Assembly: GCA_035477215.1 (NCBI GenBank)
Contig: DATIKU010000061.1
Span: 1 to 64,000 of the forward strand
Direction of reading: 5' to 3'
DNA length: 64,000 nucleotides
Origin: Spirochaetota bacterium
GTDB taxonomy: Bacteria; Spirochaetota; UBA4802; UBA5368
Positions 54,288 to 62,216 of this stretch are shown here, piece after piece (position 1 is the stretch's first letter; each line of letters begins with the position of its first letter). The notes under the pieces are model-generated. The model was given only the letters and a program-made list of their open reading frames with translations, was not told the DNA's origin and ran no database searches. The translations under genes were made by a program, and so were the position numbers.

Positions 54288-55436
54288 TTAAAAGCTCATG
54301 AGGCGCGAGATGATGAAACGCTGAATCTCAGAAGTCCCCCCGCCGATCTGGGCGAGCTTTGCGTCCCTGAGCATCTTTTCGATCGGGTAATCGTGTATGT
54401 AGCCGTAACCGCCGAATATCTGCACGGCCTCCGACGCGGCCTTCATCCCCCAGTCACCCATGAAGGCCTTGGCTATTGACGTGTGCATGTGATTGAGCGG
54501 CTGACCGGAATCCTTGTCGAACGCCACGCGGTAGACCGCCATCCTCGACGCTTCCAGAATGACTTTGATATCCGCCAGCTTGTGCTGTATGGCCTGGAAA
54601 CTCTTGATCGGTTTGCCGAACTGGACGCGGTCCGTGGCGTACTGCCCGCACTGCTCAAGCGCAAACATAAGGCCGCCGACGAAAGGCGCCAGGAGTGCGC
54701 TCCGGTCCCACGAAAGCGTTTCGTGCGTATAGGCGAAACCCATGCCGATTTCGCCAAGCACGTTCTCTTCGGGCACCTCGCAGTCTTCAAGGAAGACCTC
54801 GGAGGTAGCAGAAGCGCGCACACCCATCTTGTGGAAGGGCTTGCCGGTTGAGAATCCCTTGAAGTTCTTTTCAACGATGAACGCGGTGATTCCCTGGTGC
54901 TGTTTGGCCTTGTCCACAGTGGCATACACTACGCAGATATCACACACCGGCGCGTTGGTGATAAACGTCTTGCTCCCGTTGAGCGCCCAGCGGTCGCCCT
55001 TTTTCACGGCCGTCGTCTGGATGGATCCGGCGTCCGACCCGGCGCCGGGCTCGGTAAGCCCCATGCAGCCGATCCACTCGCCCGAGGCGAGTTTTGAAAC
55101 ATACTTTTCGCGCTGCGCTTCGTTGCCGTGCTTGTACAGCGTGTCCGTGCACAGGTAGGTGTGTGCTCCGAGCGCGAGCGTGTGCCCGCCGTCCACGCCG
55201 GCATGCCCCAGCGCCTCCGCCGCGAGGCAGCAGGTGACGACGTCCGCACCCGATCCACCGTACTGTTCCGGAAACGGGAGTCCCAGAAGGCCCATCGCTC
55301 CCAGTTTCTTCCAGACCTCGAAACTGAACTCGGCCCTGAGGTCCGCCTCCTCGCAGAGGGGGTATATCTCTTTTTTCGCGTACTTGTAGATGGTATCCCT
55401 GAACATCATCTGTTCTTCGGTGAATCCGAATTCCAT
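54288..55436 (-). CDS. Acyl-CoA dehydrogenase (canonical catalytic Glu replaced by Gly)
   Basis: The protein has 382 residues with the full ACAD fold: CMGLTEPGAGSDAG, KTFITNAPVCDI, GVRASATSEVFLEDC and RDAKLAQIGGGTSEIQR. The position of the usual catalytic Glu is Gly366. Isovaleryl- and long-chain ACADs also lack that Glu and use one on helix G, where this protein has Asp244 (LSWDRS). It may use this Asp or act as a non-catalytic partner of the adjacent ACAD. The gene lies 38 bases after the TetR gene. Confidence 0.94.
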   Translation of the reverse strand: MEFGFTEEQMMFRDTIYKYAKKEIYPLCEEADLRAEFSFEVWKKLGAMGLLGLPFPEQYGGSGADVVTCCLAAEALGHAGVDGGHTLALGAHTYLCTDTLYKHGNEAQREKYVSKLASGEWIGCMGLTEPGAGSDAGSIQTTAVKKGDRWALNGSKTFITNAPVCDICVVYATVDKAKQHQGITAFIVEKNFKGFSTGKPFHKMGVRASATSEVFLEDCEVPEENVLGEIGMGFAYTHETLSWDRSALLAPFVGGLMFALEQCGQYATDRVQFGKPIKSFQAIQHKLADIKVILEASRMAVYRVAFDKDSGQPLNHMHTSIAKAFMGDWGMKAASEAVQIFGGYGYIHDYPIEKMLRDAKLAQIGGGTSEIQRFIISRLMSF

Positions 55437-55474
55437 GATCGCCTCCCTCTAATTTTTCCTGGCCGATCGGCCCT

Positions 55475-56146
55475 TTATTTTTGTTTCGTTATCATTTTTA
55501 CGATCTGTTCCCTGGTCTTCTGCGTGTACCGCTGATAATCGAACGCCCCGTTATCGATAATGTACTGGATGATGGTCCCCTGGATAAGCGAGATTATCAG
55601 CGTCGCCGTGTACATCACGTCCATTTCAATAAAGAGCCCGTCTTCGAGTCCTTCATGGAGGATGGCCGCGCATTCGTCGCGGTAGCTCTTGAAAAGCTTG
55701 ATATTCGCCGCCCGCATGCGGTTGTTGTGGTTTACCTGCGTCCAGAAATCGATAAGGACGTAGAAGTATTCTTTTTCCTTCTCCACCAGGCCGAAGGCCT
55801 GATCGATATAGGCCATCAATTTTTCCAGCGGCGTCACGCAGTTCTGAAATTCTTTGTTAAGATAGTCCCGGATATTCTGGTTGATCTCCTTGAGCAGGTT
55901 GAGAAGCAGGTCCTGCTTGTCTTTGAAATAATAATGCACCAGTCCAGCCGAAAGCCCGGCCTCCTTCGCGATATCCTTGATGGTGAAGTTATAATAGCCC
56001 TTTCGGCTAACAACCTTGTATGTCGCCTTGGTCAGCTGTGCGCGGCGCATTACGCTGATGTCGTTGAGTCGCTTATCTTCCATGCCATTTCGACTGTTCT
56101 TTGCTGGATGACCAACCAAAGCATTTGCGCCTTTTTCCGGCTTCAT
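55475..56146 (-). CDS. TetR-family transcriptional regulator
   Basis: The protein has 223 residues from ATG 56146, two bases after the upstream stop; ATG 56083 is an alternative. The N-terminal HTH reads RAQLTKATYKVVSRKGYYNF, then TIKDIAKEAGLSAGLVHYYF and KDKQDLLLNLL. The C-terminal ligand domain is all helical. TetR proteins in acyl-CoA operons (FadR, KstR types) usually sense a CoA ester and repress the operon. It lies in the middle of the operon rather than at its head. Confidence 0.93.
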   Translation of the reverse strand: MKPEKGANALVGHPAKNSRNGMEDKRLNDISVMRRAQLTKATYKVVSRKGYYNFTIKDIAKEAGLSAGLVHYYFKDKQDLLLNLLKEINQNIRDYLNKEFQNCVTPLEKLMAYIDQAFGLVEKEKEYFYVLIDFWTQVNHNNRMRAANIKLFKSYRDECAAILHEGLEDGLFIEMDVMYTATLIISLIQGTIIQYIIDNGAFDYQRYTQKTREQIVKMITKQK

Positions 56147-56148
56147 TA

Positions 56149-57015
56149 CTACAATATCCTAATGCCGCAGGAATTGATCAGCGAGGATTGCGCCGCCATC
56201 TCACCCACGCCGAGCCACCTGTTGAAAATCCTCTCGGGCAGCACCCGCCGCTGGTATTCCTCTTCCTCTCCGGGGCTTGTCCCCCCCATTACCATGCGCA
56301 GATCACCCGACTCGTTCATCACCGACGGCTCCAGCACGATGAAGCTTATGTCGTCGTAATCCCTTTCCGCCTCCCTCATCAGGAAATCGCTGATGATCTT
56401 CTTCACCCGTTCGGGGATTTTCCTGACCGCCGCCCTGAGCGCGGTGGACGACAGAAGCCCGGCGATGTCCCTTCCCGCGAAACGCGCCACGTCGATGAGA
56501 CCGTCCGAACAAATTACGATCCTGTACTCTCCCTTTTTCAGGTCTATTTCGGTGACATTCGTCACGGTTTTACTCCTGCCCGCAAAGCTCATATCAACGC
56601 CTGTGCGAAACTCTATGGCTCCCGTATGCTTGTTGACGACAAATACCATGCTGTCGCCGCCGTGAATAACGACGAGCCGCCTCGATCCGGGCGGACCGGC
56701 CAGCGCCGCGCAGCTGAACGTGGCCTTGTGCTGGTATCGCTGTCTCGAATAGACCCTGTTGACGAGATCCCGCCATTCGTCCGTTCCCGTCGGCACCCCT
56801 TCGACCTCGATGGCCTCCGACAGTCGCTCGAGCAGCAGGCGCGACGCGCGCGCATAGCGTTCGGCGCCGTCGGAAAGCGCGAAGACACTGTGCTTAAAAT
56901 CGAGCAGCAGGCAGTCCCCGTTGCCGTAGCCGCTGCGTATTTTGTCCGAGCCGGTAAGTACCATTGCACATGCCGCGTCGCCCATAACCAGCGTTCTCTC
57001 GGCCGCGTTTATCAT
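56149..57015 (-). CDS. PP2C-like protein phosphatase
   Basis: The protein has 288 residues from ATG 57015; a TTG at 57030 overlapping the previous stop is possible. PP2C metal motifs are present: FALSDGAE (Asp49-Gly50), IHGGDSMVFVV, VICSDGLIDVARF and the C-terminal YDDISFIVLE. It should dephosphorylate Ser or Thr residues in the cytoplasm. It lies within the acyl-CoA operon between a DUF35 gene and the TetR gene, with gaps of 11 and 2 bases, so co-expression is very likely. A regulatory role towards pathway enzymes is inference. Confidence 0.8.
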   Translation of the reverse strand: MINAAERTLVMGDAACAMVLTGSDKIRSGYGNGDCLLLDFKHSVFALSDGAERYARASRLLLERLSEAIEVEGVPTGTDEWRDLVNRVYSRQRYQHKATFSCAALAGPPGSRRLVVIHGGDSMVFVVNKHTGAIEFRTGVDMSFAGRSKTVTNVTEIDLKKGEYRIVICSDGLIDVARFAGRDIAGLLSSTALRAAVRKIPERVKKIISDFLMREAERDYDDISFIVLEPSVMNESGDLRMVMGGTSPGEEEEYQRRVLPERIFNRWLGVGEMAAQSSLINSCGIRIL

Positions 57016-57026
57016 GACACCGCCCG

Positions 57027-57491
57027 TCAATCAATAACTCTGAAATACAGGATGTCTCTGATGGTCCCCTTGCGCTCGTCCGCGAAAACCGCTTCCACTC
57101 TGGCGCCAATCTTGATATTCTTCTCGTCCACGATGTCGATATAGTGCTGAAACAGCGTGTCGGCGCCGTCCAGCCTGATGAAGCCGTACCCGTACGGCAC
57201 CGGTTTCTGCTGGCCGGTCTCCGGGTCAATAAAAGCGAATCGCAGGATGGTGTATGTACTGATCACGCCGCCGGGGCCGACCTCCACGAAATCGGTCATC
57301 TCCTCGAAGCAGGGGCCGCAAACCCCCCTGGGGGGGATATACACCTTTTTACACTTCGGACAGCGCACTCCCATGAACTTTTTATTGTCGCGCAGTTCCG
57401 TGAAAAACTTCGATCCGAACATGCCCACCGCGTAATCAAACGGCTGCGATGCTTCGCCGGATTCTATGACGATTTGTTCTTTCTCTGCCAT
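57027..57491 (-). CDS. DUF35 Zn-ribbon/OB-fold protein (thiolase partner)
   Basis: The protein has 154 residues. A rubredoxin-like Zn ribbon CPKC...CGPC (residues 44-60) is followed by an OB fold (ISTYTILRFAFIDPETG, PYGYGFIRLDG). DUF35 proteins pair with SCP2-type thiolases and thiolase-like aldolases such as Ltp2 and act as CoA-binding scaffolds. It directly follows the thiolase-like gene by 10 bases. It is clearly different in sequence from the second DUF35 protein at 59828. Confidence 0.9.
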   Translation of the reverse strand: MAEKEQIVIESGEASQPFDYAVGMFGSKFFTELRDNKKFMGVRCPKCKKVYIPPRGVCGPCFEEMTDFVEVGPGGVISTYTILRFAFIDPETGQQKPVPYGYGFIRLDGADTLFQHYIDIVDEKNIKIGARVEAVFADERKGTIRDILYFRVID

Positions 57492-57501
57492 TTCAGCGCT
57501 C

Positions 57502-58662
57502 CTAATAGTTCGGTTTATTCTTCCCGTGGAGGATCATGTCGGTCCACCAGCAACCGCCGAAGCCCGTACTCACAGCGAAATTTACATCGGGCACCTGGCG
57601 CCCCTCGGCTTTGCCCATCACCTGCATAGCCGCCTCGGCGCAACGTATGAGACCGGTGGCACCGATTGGATTGGTCGAAATCGGGCCGCCGGAAGGGTTG
57701 ATTGGAAGCTCCCCCCCCATGTCGGTGGCGCCGCTCCAAATATATTCCGCTCCCTTTCCATGCGGAACGATCCCCATATCCTCTATCCAGATAATCCCTC
57801 CGAAAGAATAGGGCTGATAGAGCTCGATCACGTTGATCTCCTTGCGCGGCTCCCTGATTCCCGCCTTCTTGAATATCTGTTTTGACGTGCGTTCCATGCT
57901 TGTAAGCCTGCCGTAATCGGCGTCGCCGAGGTAGGCATAGGAATGACGGTTGCCGGTTCCCCATATCCAGTCGGGAGTGGCGGTTATCTTTTCAGCGCTG
58001 TCTTCGCTCGCCATAATCACCGCACATGCCCCGTCGGTACGCGGACAAATGTCCAGGAGATGGATGGGGTCCGCGAGCATGGGCGAGGCCAGCACCTCCT
58101 CCAGCGTAACCTCCTTGCGAAGCTGCGCATAGGGATTGTTTAGCGCATGCCTGCGGTCCCGCACCGAAACGCGCGCCCCGTCTCTGTCTGTGGCGCCGTA
58201 ACGCGCCATGTATGCCTGCGCTTCGGCGGCCAACCCCGAAATCGCTCCCGCGAAGACCCGCCTGTCCCATACCGGATCGAAAGCGGTGGTGATGGCCCCT
58301 GACGTGTCCGATTCCGAGTTTTTCTCCCAGCCGATAACCAGCACTTTCTCAAACATCCCCGAAGCGACCATGTGATACCCGCCAATGGCGATGGTGCACC
58401 CGGTGGTGCCCCCGGTCGTTATCTTGATGATTGGCCTCATCAACCCGCCCGAACCGTCCACGCTCCAGCAGTCCACATAATTGATTCCCTCAAAGTGGTC
58501 CATGTTGCCGATGATGATGGCGTTGATGTCAGTCATCGTAAGGCCGGCGTCCGCAAGCGCGGCCTGCACCGCCTCGTTGATGAGCTCCTGCCCGTTAACG
58601 TCGGGCCGATGGCTTTTATGAAAGGTCTGGCCCGTTCCTACTATCGCGACTCGCTTTGCCAT
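57502..58662 (-). CDS. Thiolase-like protein (SCP2 type), catalytic His replaced
   Basis: The protein has 386 residues from ATG 58662, the only start that gives a normal N-terminus (MAKRVAIVGTGQTFHKS). Thiolase-fold features are TTGGTTGCTIAIGG with Cys89 near the nucleophile site, LDICPRTDGACAVIMAS and SGGPISTNPIGATG. In the last, the His of the usual GHPxGATG is Asn331, and the usual C-terminal CGxG is altered (STGFGGCWW). It may be an aldolase or condensing partner rather than a thiolase. It overlaps no gene but lies 10 bases from each neighbour. Confidence 0.9.
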   Translation of the reverse strand: MAKRVAIVGTGQTFHKSHRPDVNGQELINEAVQAALADAGLTMTDINAIIIGNMDHFEGINYVDCWSVDGSGGLMRPIIKITTGGTTGCTIAIGGYHMVASGMFEKVLVIGWEKNSESDTSGAITTAFDPVWDRRVFAGAISGLAAEAQAYMARYGATDRDGARVSVRDRRHALNNPYAQLRKEVTLEEVLASPMLADPIHLLDICPRTDGACAVIMASEDSAEKITATPDWIWGTGNRHSYAYLGDADYGRLTSMERTSKQIFKKAGIREPRKEINVIELYQPYSFGGIIWIEDMGIVPHGKGAEYIWSGATDMGGELPINPSGGPISTNPIGATGLIRCAEAAMQVMGKAEGRQVPDVNFAVSTGFGGCWWTDMILHGKNKPNY

Positions 58663-58672
58663 TCCGTACCCC

Positions 58673-59818
58673 CTACCTGTCCTTACCGAGAATCCACACG
58701 CAGTGCGACTGTCCCGCCAGGCCGTTAACGCCGTGCGCAAGGCCCGTATTGGTCTTCTTTGCCTGGTACGCTCCGGCCTCGCCGCGTATCTGCCGCACGA
58801 CCTCGGCGATGCGGTAAAGCCCCGCGGCAATGACCGCGTGCCCGCCCAAAAGCCCTCCCGACGCGTTGACGGGGAGCCTGCCGCCGATATCGAAAGCTCC
58901 CTTTTCAAGGAGTTTGCCCGCCTCTCCGTCGGCACAAAGCCCCAGCCCCTCGAGCCACATGAGCTCCTGGTAGCTGAACGCGTCATACACCTCGGCCAGA
59001 TCGATCTCTTTCTCCGGGGAGGTTATCCCCGCCATTTTATACGCCGTTTGCGCCGCCTTCACCAGCGATTCAGACCGCGAGAGGTCGCGGTCGCCCAGAA
59101 AGTACGCATCCGCGCACATCCCGACCCCTTTTATCCACACCGGTTTCTTCTTCGATTTTCCGGCCCTCTTTTCGTCGGCGATTATGATGGCGCAGCATCC
59201 GTCCGAAACCGGCGAACAGTCGAGCTTATGCAGCGGATCGGCGATCATCTCGGAGTCGAGCACGTCCTTTACCGTGAGCTTCATGCCCAGGTGCGCGTTT
59301 TCGTTCATCATCGCGTTGCCGTGGTTTTTTACCGAGACACGGGCGAGTTGTTCGGACGTGGCGCCGGTTCTTGCCATGTAAGCATTGGCCTGCATGGCAC
59401 AAGCCGTGATCATATCCGCGCCCAGCATGCGGTTATAGATCGGATCGAAGGCGGCGTTGGTGATGAGGCTGGAAACGCTCTGCGAGCCCTTCGAGTGTCC
59501 CGTCACCAGCGTGGTGCCGTATGAACCCGACAGTGTCCGCGCAAGCCCGTATAAAGCTCCGAAGGTGCCGTCGCCCTCCACGCACGAAACGTTTTTGTCC
59601 GAAGCGCCGCTCGCGTCGCCGACCGCCATGCACGAGATGGTCCTGCCGTCCCAGAAGTCGTTGGATGTGGTGATTACGTTGTCGATATCGTTGATCGTCA
59701 TCCCCGCATCGTCCAGCGCCTTCCGCACCGCCTCGAAGACCATGTCGGCGAAGGTCTTGTCGACTTTTCGCGCCTCGATCTTCGTCATTCCTATCCCGAT
59801 GATTGCCGCTTTATCCAT
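58673..59818 (-). CDS. Thiolase-like protein (SCP2 type)
   Basis: The protein has 381 residues with Cys79 at the nucleophile position (NVSCVEGDGT), LDCSPVSDGCCAIII, the EVYDAFSYQELMWLEGLGL region and ASGGLLGGHAVIAAG with His327. The final CGxG loop of true thiolases is not evident (GVNGLAGQSHCV). It belongs with SCP2-type thiolases and Ltp-like aldolases that cleave side-chain or ring-derived acyl-CoAs. It follows a DUF35 gene by nine bases, which supports a complex. Confidence 0.9.
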   Translation of the reverse strand: MDKAAIIGIGMTKIEARKVDKTFADMVFEAVRKALDDAGMTINDIDNVITTSNDFWDGRTISCMAVGDASGASDKNVSCVEGDGTFGALYGLARTLSGSYGTTLVTGHSKGSQSVSSLITNAAFDPIYNRMLGADMITACAMQANAYMARTGATSEQLARVSVKNHGNAMMNENAHLGMKLTVKDVLDSEMIADPLHKLDCSPVSDGCCAIIIADEKRAGKSKKKPVWIKGVGMCADAYFLGDRDLSRSESLVKAAQTAYKMAGITSPEKEIDLAEVYDAFSYQELMWLEGLGLCADGEAGKLLEKGAFDIGGRLPVNASGGLLGGHAVIAAGLYRIAEVVRQIRGEAGAYQAKKTNTGLAHGVNGLAGQSHCVWILGKDR

Positions 59819-59827
59819 GGCCCCTCC

Positions 59828-60292
59828 TTATTCGCCCTTCGGAATGAAACATTCAATATCCTGCATCCTCGCCCCGCGGCTTCCGGAAAATTTCGCCTTT
59901 ACCCGCATGCCGATATTCACTTTCGCGGGATCGACCCCGTCCAGGTAATGCATCATGGCTGTATCGGCCCCATCCAGTTTAATGAGCGCGAAAATGACGG
60001 GGACCTTCCTGGGAAGGGACGCCAACTGCCTTCGTGCGACCGTAAACGTCACCACACTACCCTCGTGAGAGAGCTCCACCCATTCCATCGAAGCCCCGAA
60101 GCACGACGGACAGTTTTTCCTCGGCGGCACATACGTTCTGTTGCATTTGGCGCACTTTGTCCCCATTATCTTCTGTGCGTCCCGGAGCGTCACCAGGAAC
60201 TTCGACGCTGTCTCGCCCGCCCACCAGTGATAGGGGACGCTTATCTTGCTCTTGTACACCATTGGCTCTATACCCTTGAATATTTCCGTCAT
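59828..60292 (-). CDS. DUF35 Zn-ribbon/OB-fold protein (thiolase partner)
   Basis: The protein has 154 residues from ATG 60292, with GGAGGG upstream. The Zn ribbon is CAKCNRTYVPPRKNCPSCF, followed by an OB fold (SVVTFTVARRQLASLP, VIFALIKLDGADTAMMHYL). It probably forms a complex with the thiolase-like protein encoded immediately downstream. The window has two such DUF35/thiolase pairs back to back, in the order DUF35, thiolase, thiolase, DUF35. Confidence 0.9.
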   Translation of the reverse strand: MTEIFKGIEPMVYKSKISVPYHWWAGETASKFLVTLRDAQKIMGTKCAKCNRTYVPPRKNCPSCFGASMEWVELSHEGSVVTFTVARRQLASLPRKVPVIFALIKLDGADTAMMHYLDGVDPAKVNIGMRVKAKFSGSRGARMQDIECFIPKGE

Positions 60293-60384
60293 TATGATTC
60301 CCTCCAGCCTGATGATTCCGGTTCTCCCCCGGTGTGTTTCCAGGCGCGGATCATGATCAAGGCCTGGAAAACGATTTAGCGCGC

Positions 60385-61155
60385 CTACCGCCCGATGATA
60401 TACCGGTGCGGGTCGACCTCCTCCCTCAGTATCCGAAGCTCATCCGCGGTCGGCGGGTCGGTGTCGGCGATATTGTCGTCCCAGCGCAGCTCGAAACCGC
60501 AGTTGTCCTGCACGTCCTTGCGCGAATATCCCGGGTTGATCGAGAGGACTTTCATCCACTTTGTATCTTCTTCGAAACCCATGATCGCCATGTTGGTTAT
60601 TATCCGGTACGGTCCGGTCCCCTTCGGCAGCCCCGCCTCGTACCGGGTGTTTCCGCCCTTGAGGTAGCCCGGCGACGTGATGAAGTTGATCTTGTCCGTG
60701 AAGCGCTTGGCGTCCTGGACCGTCATCATCATCGTGCGCCAGCAGAGGGAGGCCAGGTCGTTCGCGCCCCCCGATCCGGGAAAACGCACCTTCGGTTTCG
60801 CGTGATCGCTGCCGATCATCGTCGAGTTGATGTTTCCGTACATGTCGATCTGAGCGCCGCCCAGAAAGGTGTAGTCGACCATGCCACGCTGACACGTCTC
60901 CATGATCTCGGGCATTGAGCTGGCCATGAGCGCCTTGTGAAACGTCCGCGAGTCGCCCACGGAGATCGGCATGGCCGGAAGGATCGGCGCAACGCCGCCG
61001 GCCTCGAACATGATGCAGAGGTTGGGCGAGTGCGTCTTCTGCGAGAGCATTGCGGCCGCGCAGGGAGCGCCGGTGCCGACCACGACCGTGGCGCCGTCCT
61101 CGAGGTTCCGCGCCGCGACGCAGATCATCAATTCCATGGGATTGTAGTCCGCCAT
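60385..61155 (-). CDS. CoA-transferase-like beta subunit (GctB/IpdB type)
   Basis: The protein has 256 residues of the family I CoA-transferase beta type: NLEDGATVVVGTGAPCAAAM, IMFEAGGVAPILPAMPISVG, MVDYTFLGGAQIDMYGNINS and GSGGANDLASL. The Glu in MFEAGG is near the place of the catalytic Glu in GctB. IpdAB, which opens the last steroid ring, is built from the same folds, so transferase or hydrolase activity cannot be told apart here. It lies nine bases after the alpha subunit gene. Confidence 0.9.
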   Translation of the reverse strand: MADYNPMELMICVAARNLEDGATVVVGTGAPCAAAMLSQKTHSPNLCIMFEAGGVAPILPAMPISVGDSRTFHKALMASSMPEIMETCQRGMVDYTFLGGAQIDMYGNINSTMIGSDHAKPKVRFPGSGGANDLASLCWRTMMMTVQDAKRFTDKINFITSPGYLKGGNTRYEAGLPKGTGPYRIITNMAIMGFEEDTKWMKVLSINPGYSRKDVQDNCGFELRWDDNIADTDPPTADELRILREEVDPHRYIIGR

Positions 61156-61164
61156 TTCGTCCTC

Positions 61165-62175
61165 CTACTTTTTGTCGATCAAAAGCTCTATGCGGCGTAG
61201 CTTGTTCATCTTTTCGATGCCGCCGCAGAGCGCCAGGTACTCGCTGAAGTTCTTCGTGCCGTAGATGTACTTATCCATAAATTTCTTGAGCGATTCGGCA
61301 TCCTTTTCCGCGGCGAGCCATTCCCTGATGTGCTCCTCGTCCGAGAAGTACTCATAGGGCATGTTTCCGGGATAGCTTCCGTACGGCGACTCGATGACCG
61401 CGTCCACACACCAGAAGGGTATGAACGTGGCCTCCGGCCGCTGCCGGATGGATTCGGTGGACACCAGCCTCTCGGTGGTGATGACCACGCGCTTGGCCGC
61501 CTTGGCGAGGTCCTGGTCCGATACCGTCGCACCGTAAACGTGGCAGTTGCCATAGACGTCGCATTCATGCACGTGGATGGCGGCGAAATCCGGATAGAGA
61601 GCCGGGAAGGCCGCGTACTTCTGTCCCGTGAACGGACAGAGGATCTCCTTCGCGGCGCTGTATTTAAACGTGTCGGTACCCATGATGTTGCGCGCCGGCA
61701 TGAACGAAAGCCCCATCGCCGCGGCTTTTATCCGCCAGGACAGCGTCGCGTTTGTCCACTCCGTAAGTTCCACTTTGCCACTCTCGATGTAGCGTCGCGC
61801 GTTGGGGGAAAGGCCGCGCGCCTCGAGCCCGATGATATAGGCGATATCGCACCGGTCGAAGACCTCGCCGGCCGACAGTATCTGGAAGTCATGCGTCGAG
61901 GTGTGGCCCGCAAAGCCAAGACCCTTCTTCCCCTGCCGGACGATCTCATGGCAAATGGCGGTCGGTATCCTGTTGGCTCCGAATCCTCCGATCGCGAAAT
62001 AGTCGCCGTCCTTTATCATCGTGCGCACCACTTCCTCTGCCGTAGCGAGCTTGGGCTTCAGTGCCCGCGACTTTCCGCGGAAGTATGCACGCGCCGCATC
62101 CGCGTCCGGGTTGGTAAAAATCCTGTTCAGTCCCGATTTCAGCTCGATATTGTTTTCCATTACTTCAGCCGACAT
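61165..62175 (-). CDS. CoA-transferase-like alpha subunit (GctA/IpdA type)
   Basis: The protein has 336 residues from ATG 62175, chosen because a perfect AGGAGG lies eight bases upstream; ATG 62220, overlapping the previous stop as ATGA, would add 15 residues. Features are DYFAIGGFGANRIPTAICHE, GLGFAGHTSTHDFQIL, AAIHVHECDVYGNCHVYGA and ITTERLVSTESIRQRPE. It pairs with the adjacent beta subunit. It is not closely similar to the other alpha-type subunit at the left edge of the window. Confidence 0.9.
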   Translation of the reverse strand: MSAEVMENNIELKSGLNRIFTNPDADAARAYFRGKSRALKPKLATAEEVVRTMIKDGDYFAIGGFGANRIPTAICHEIVRQGKKGLGFAGHTSTHDFQILSAGEVFDRCDIAYIIGLEARGLSPNARRYIESGKVELTEWTNATLSWRIKAAAMGLSFMPARNIMGTDTFKYSAAKEILCPFTGQKYAAFPALYPDFAAIHVHECDVYGNCHVYGATVSDQDLAKAAKRVVITTERLVSTESIRQRPEATFIPFWCVDAVIESPYGSYPGNMPYEYFSDEEHIREWLAAEKDAESLKKFMDKYIYGTKNFSEYLALCGGIEKMNKLRRIELLIDKK

Positions 62176-62216
62176 GCTTCCGTCCTCCTGCATGGATTTT
62201 TCTTCATCAATCCCGT

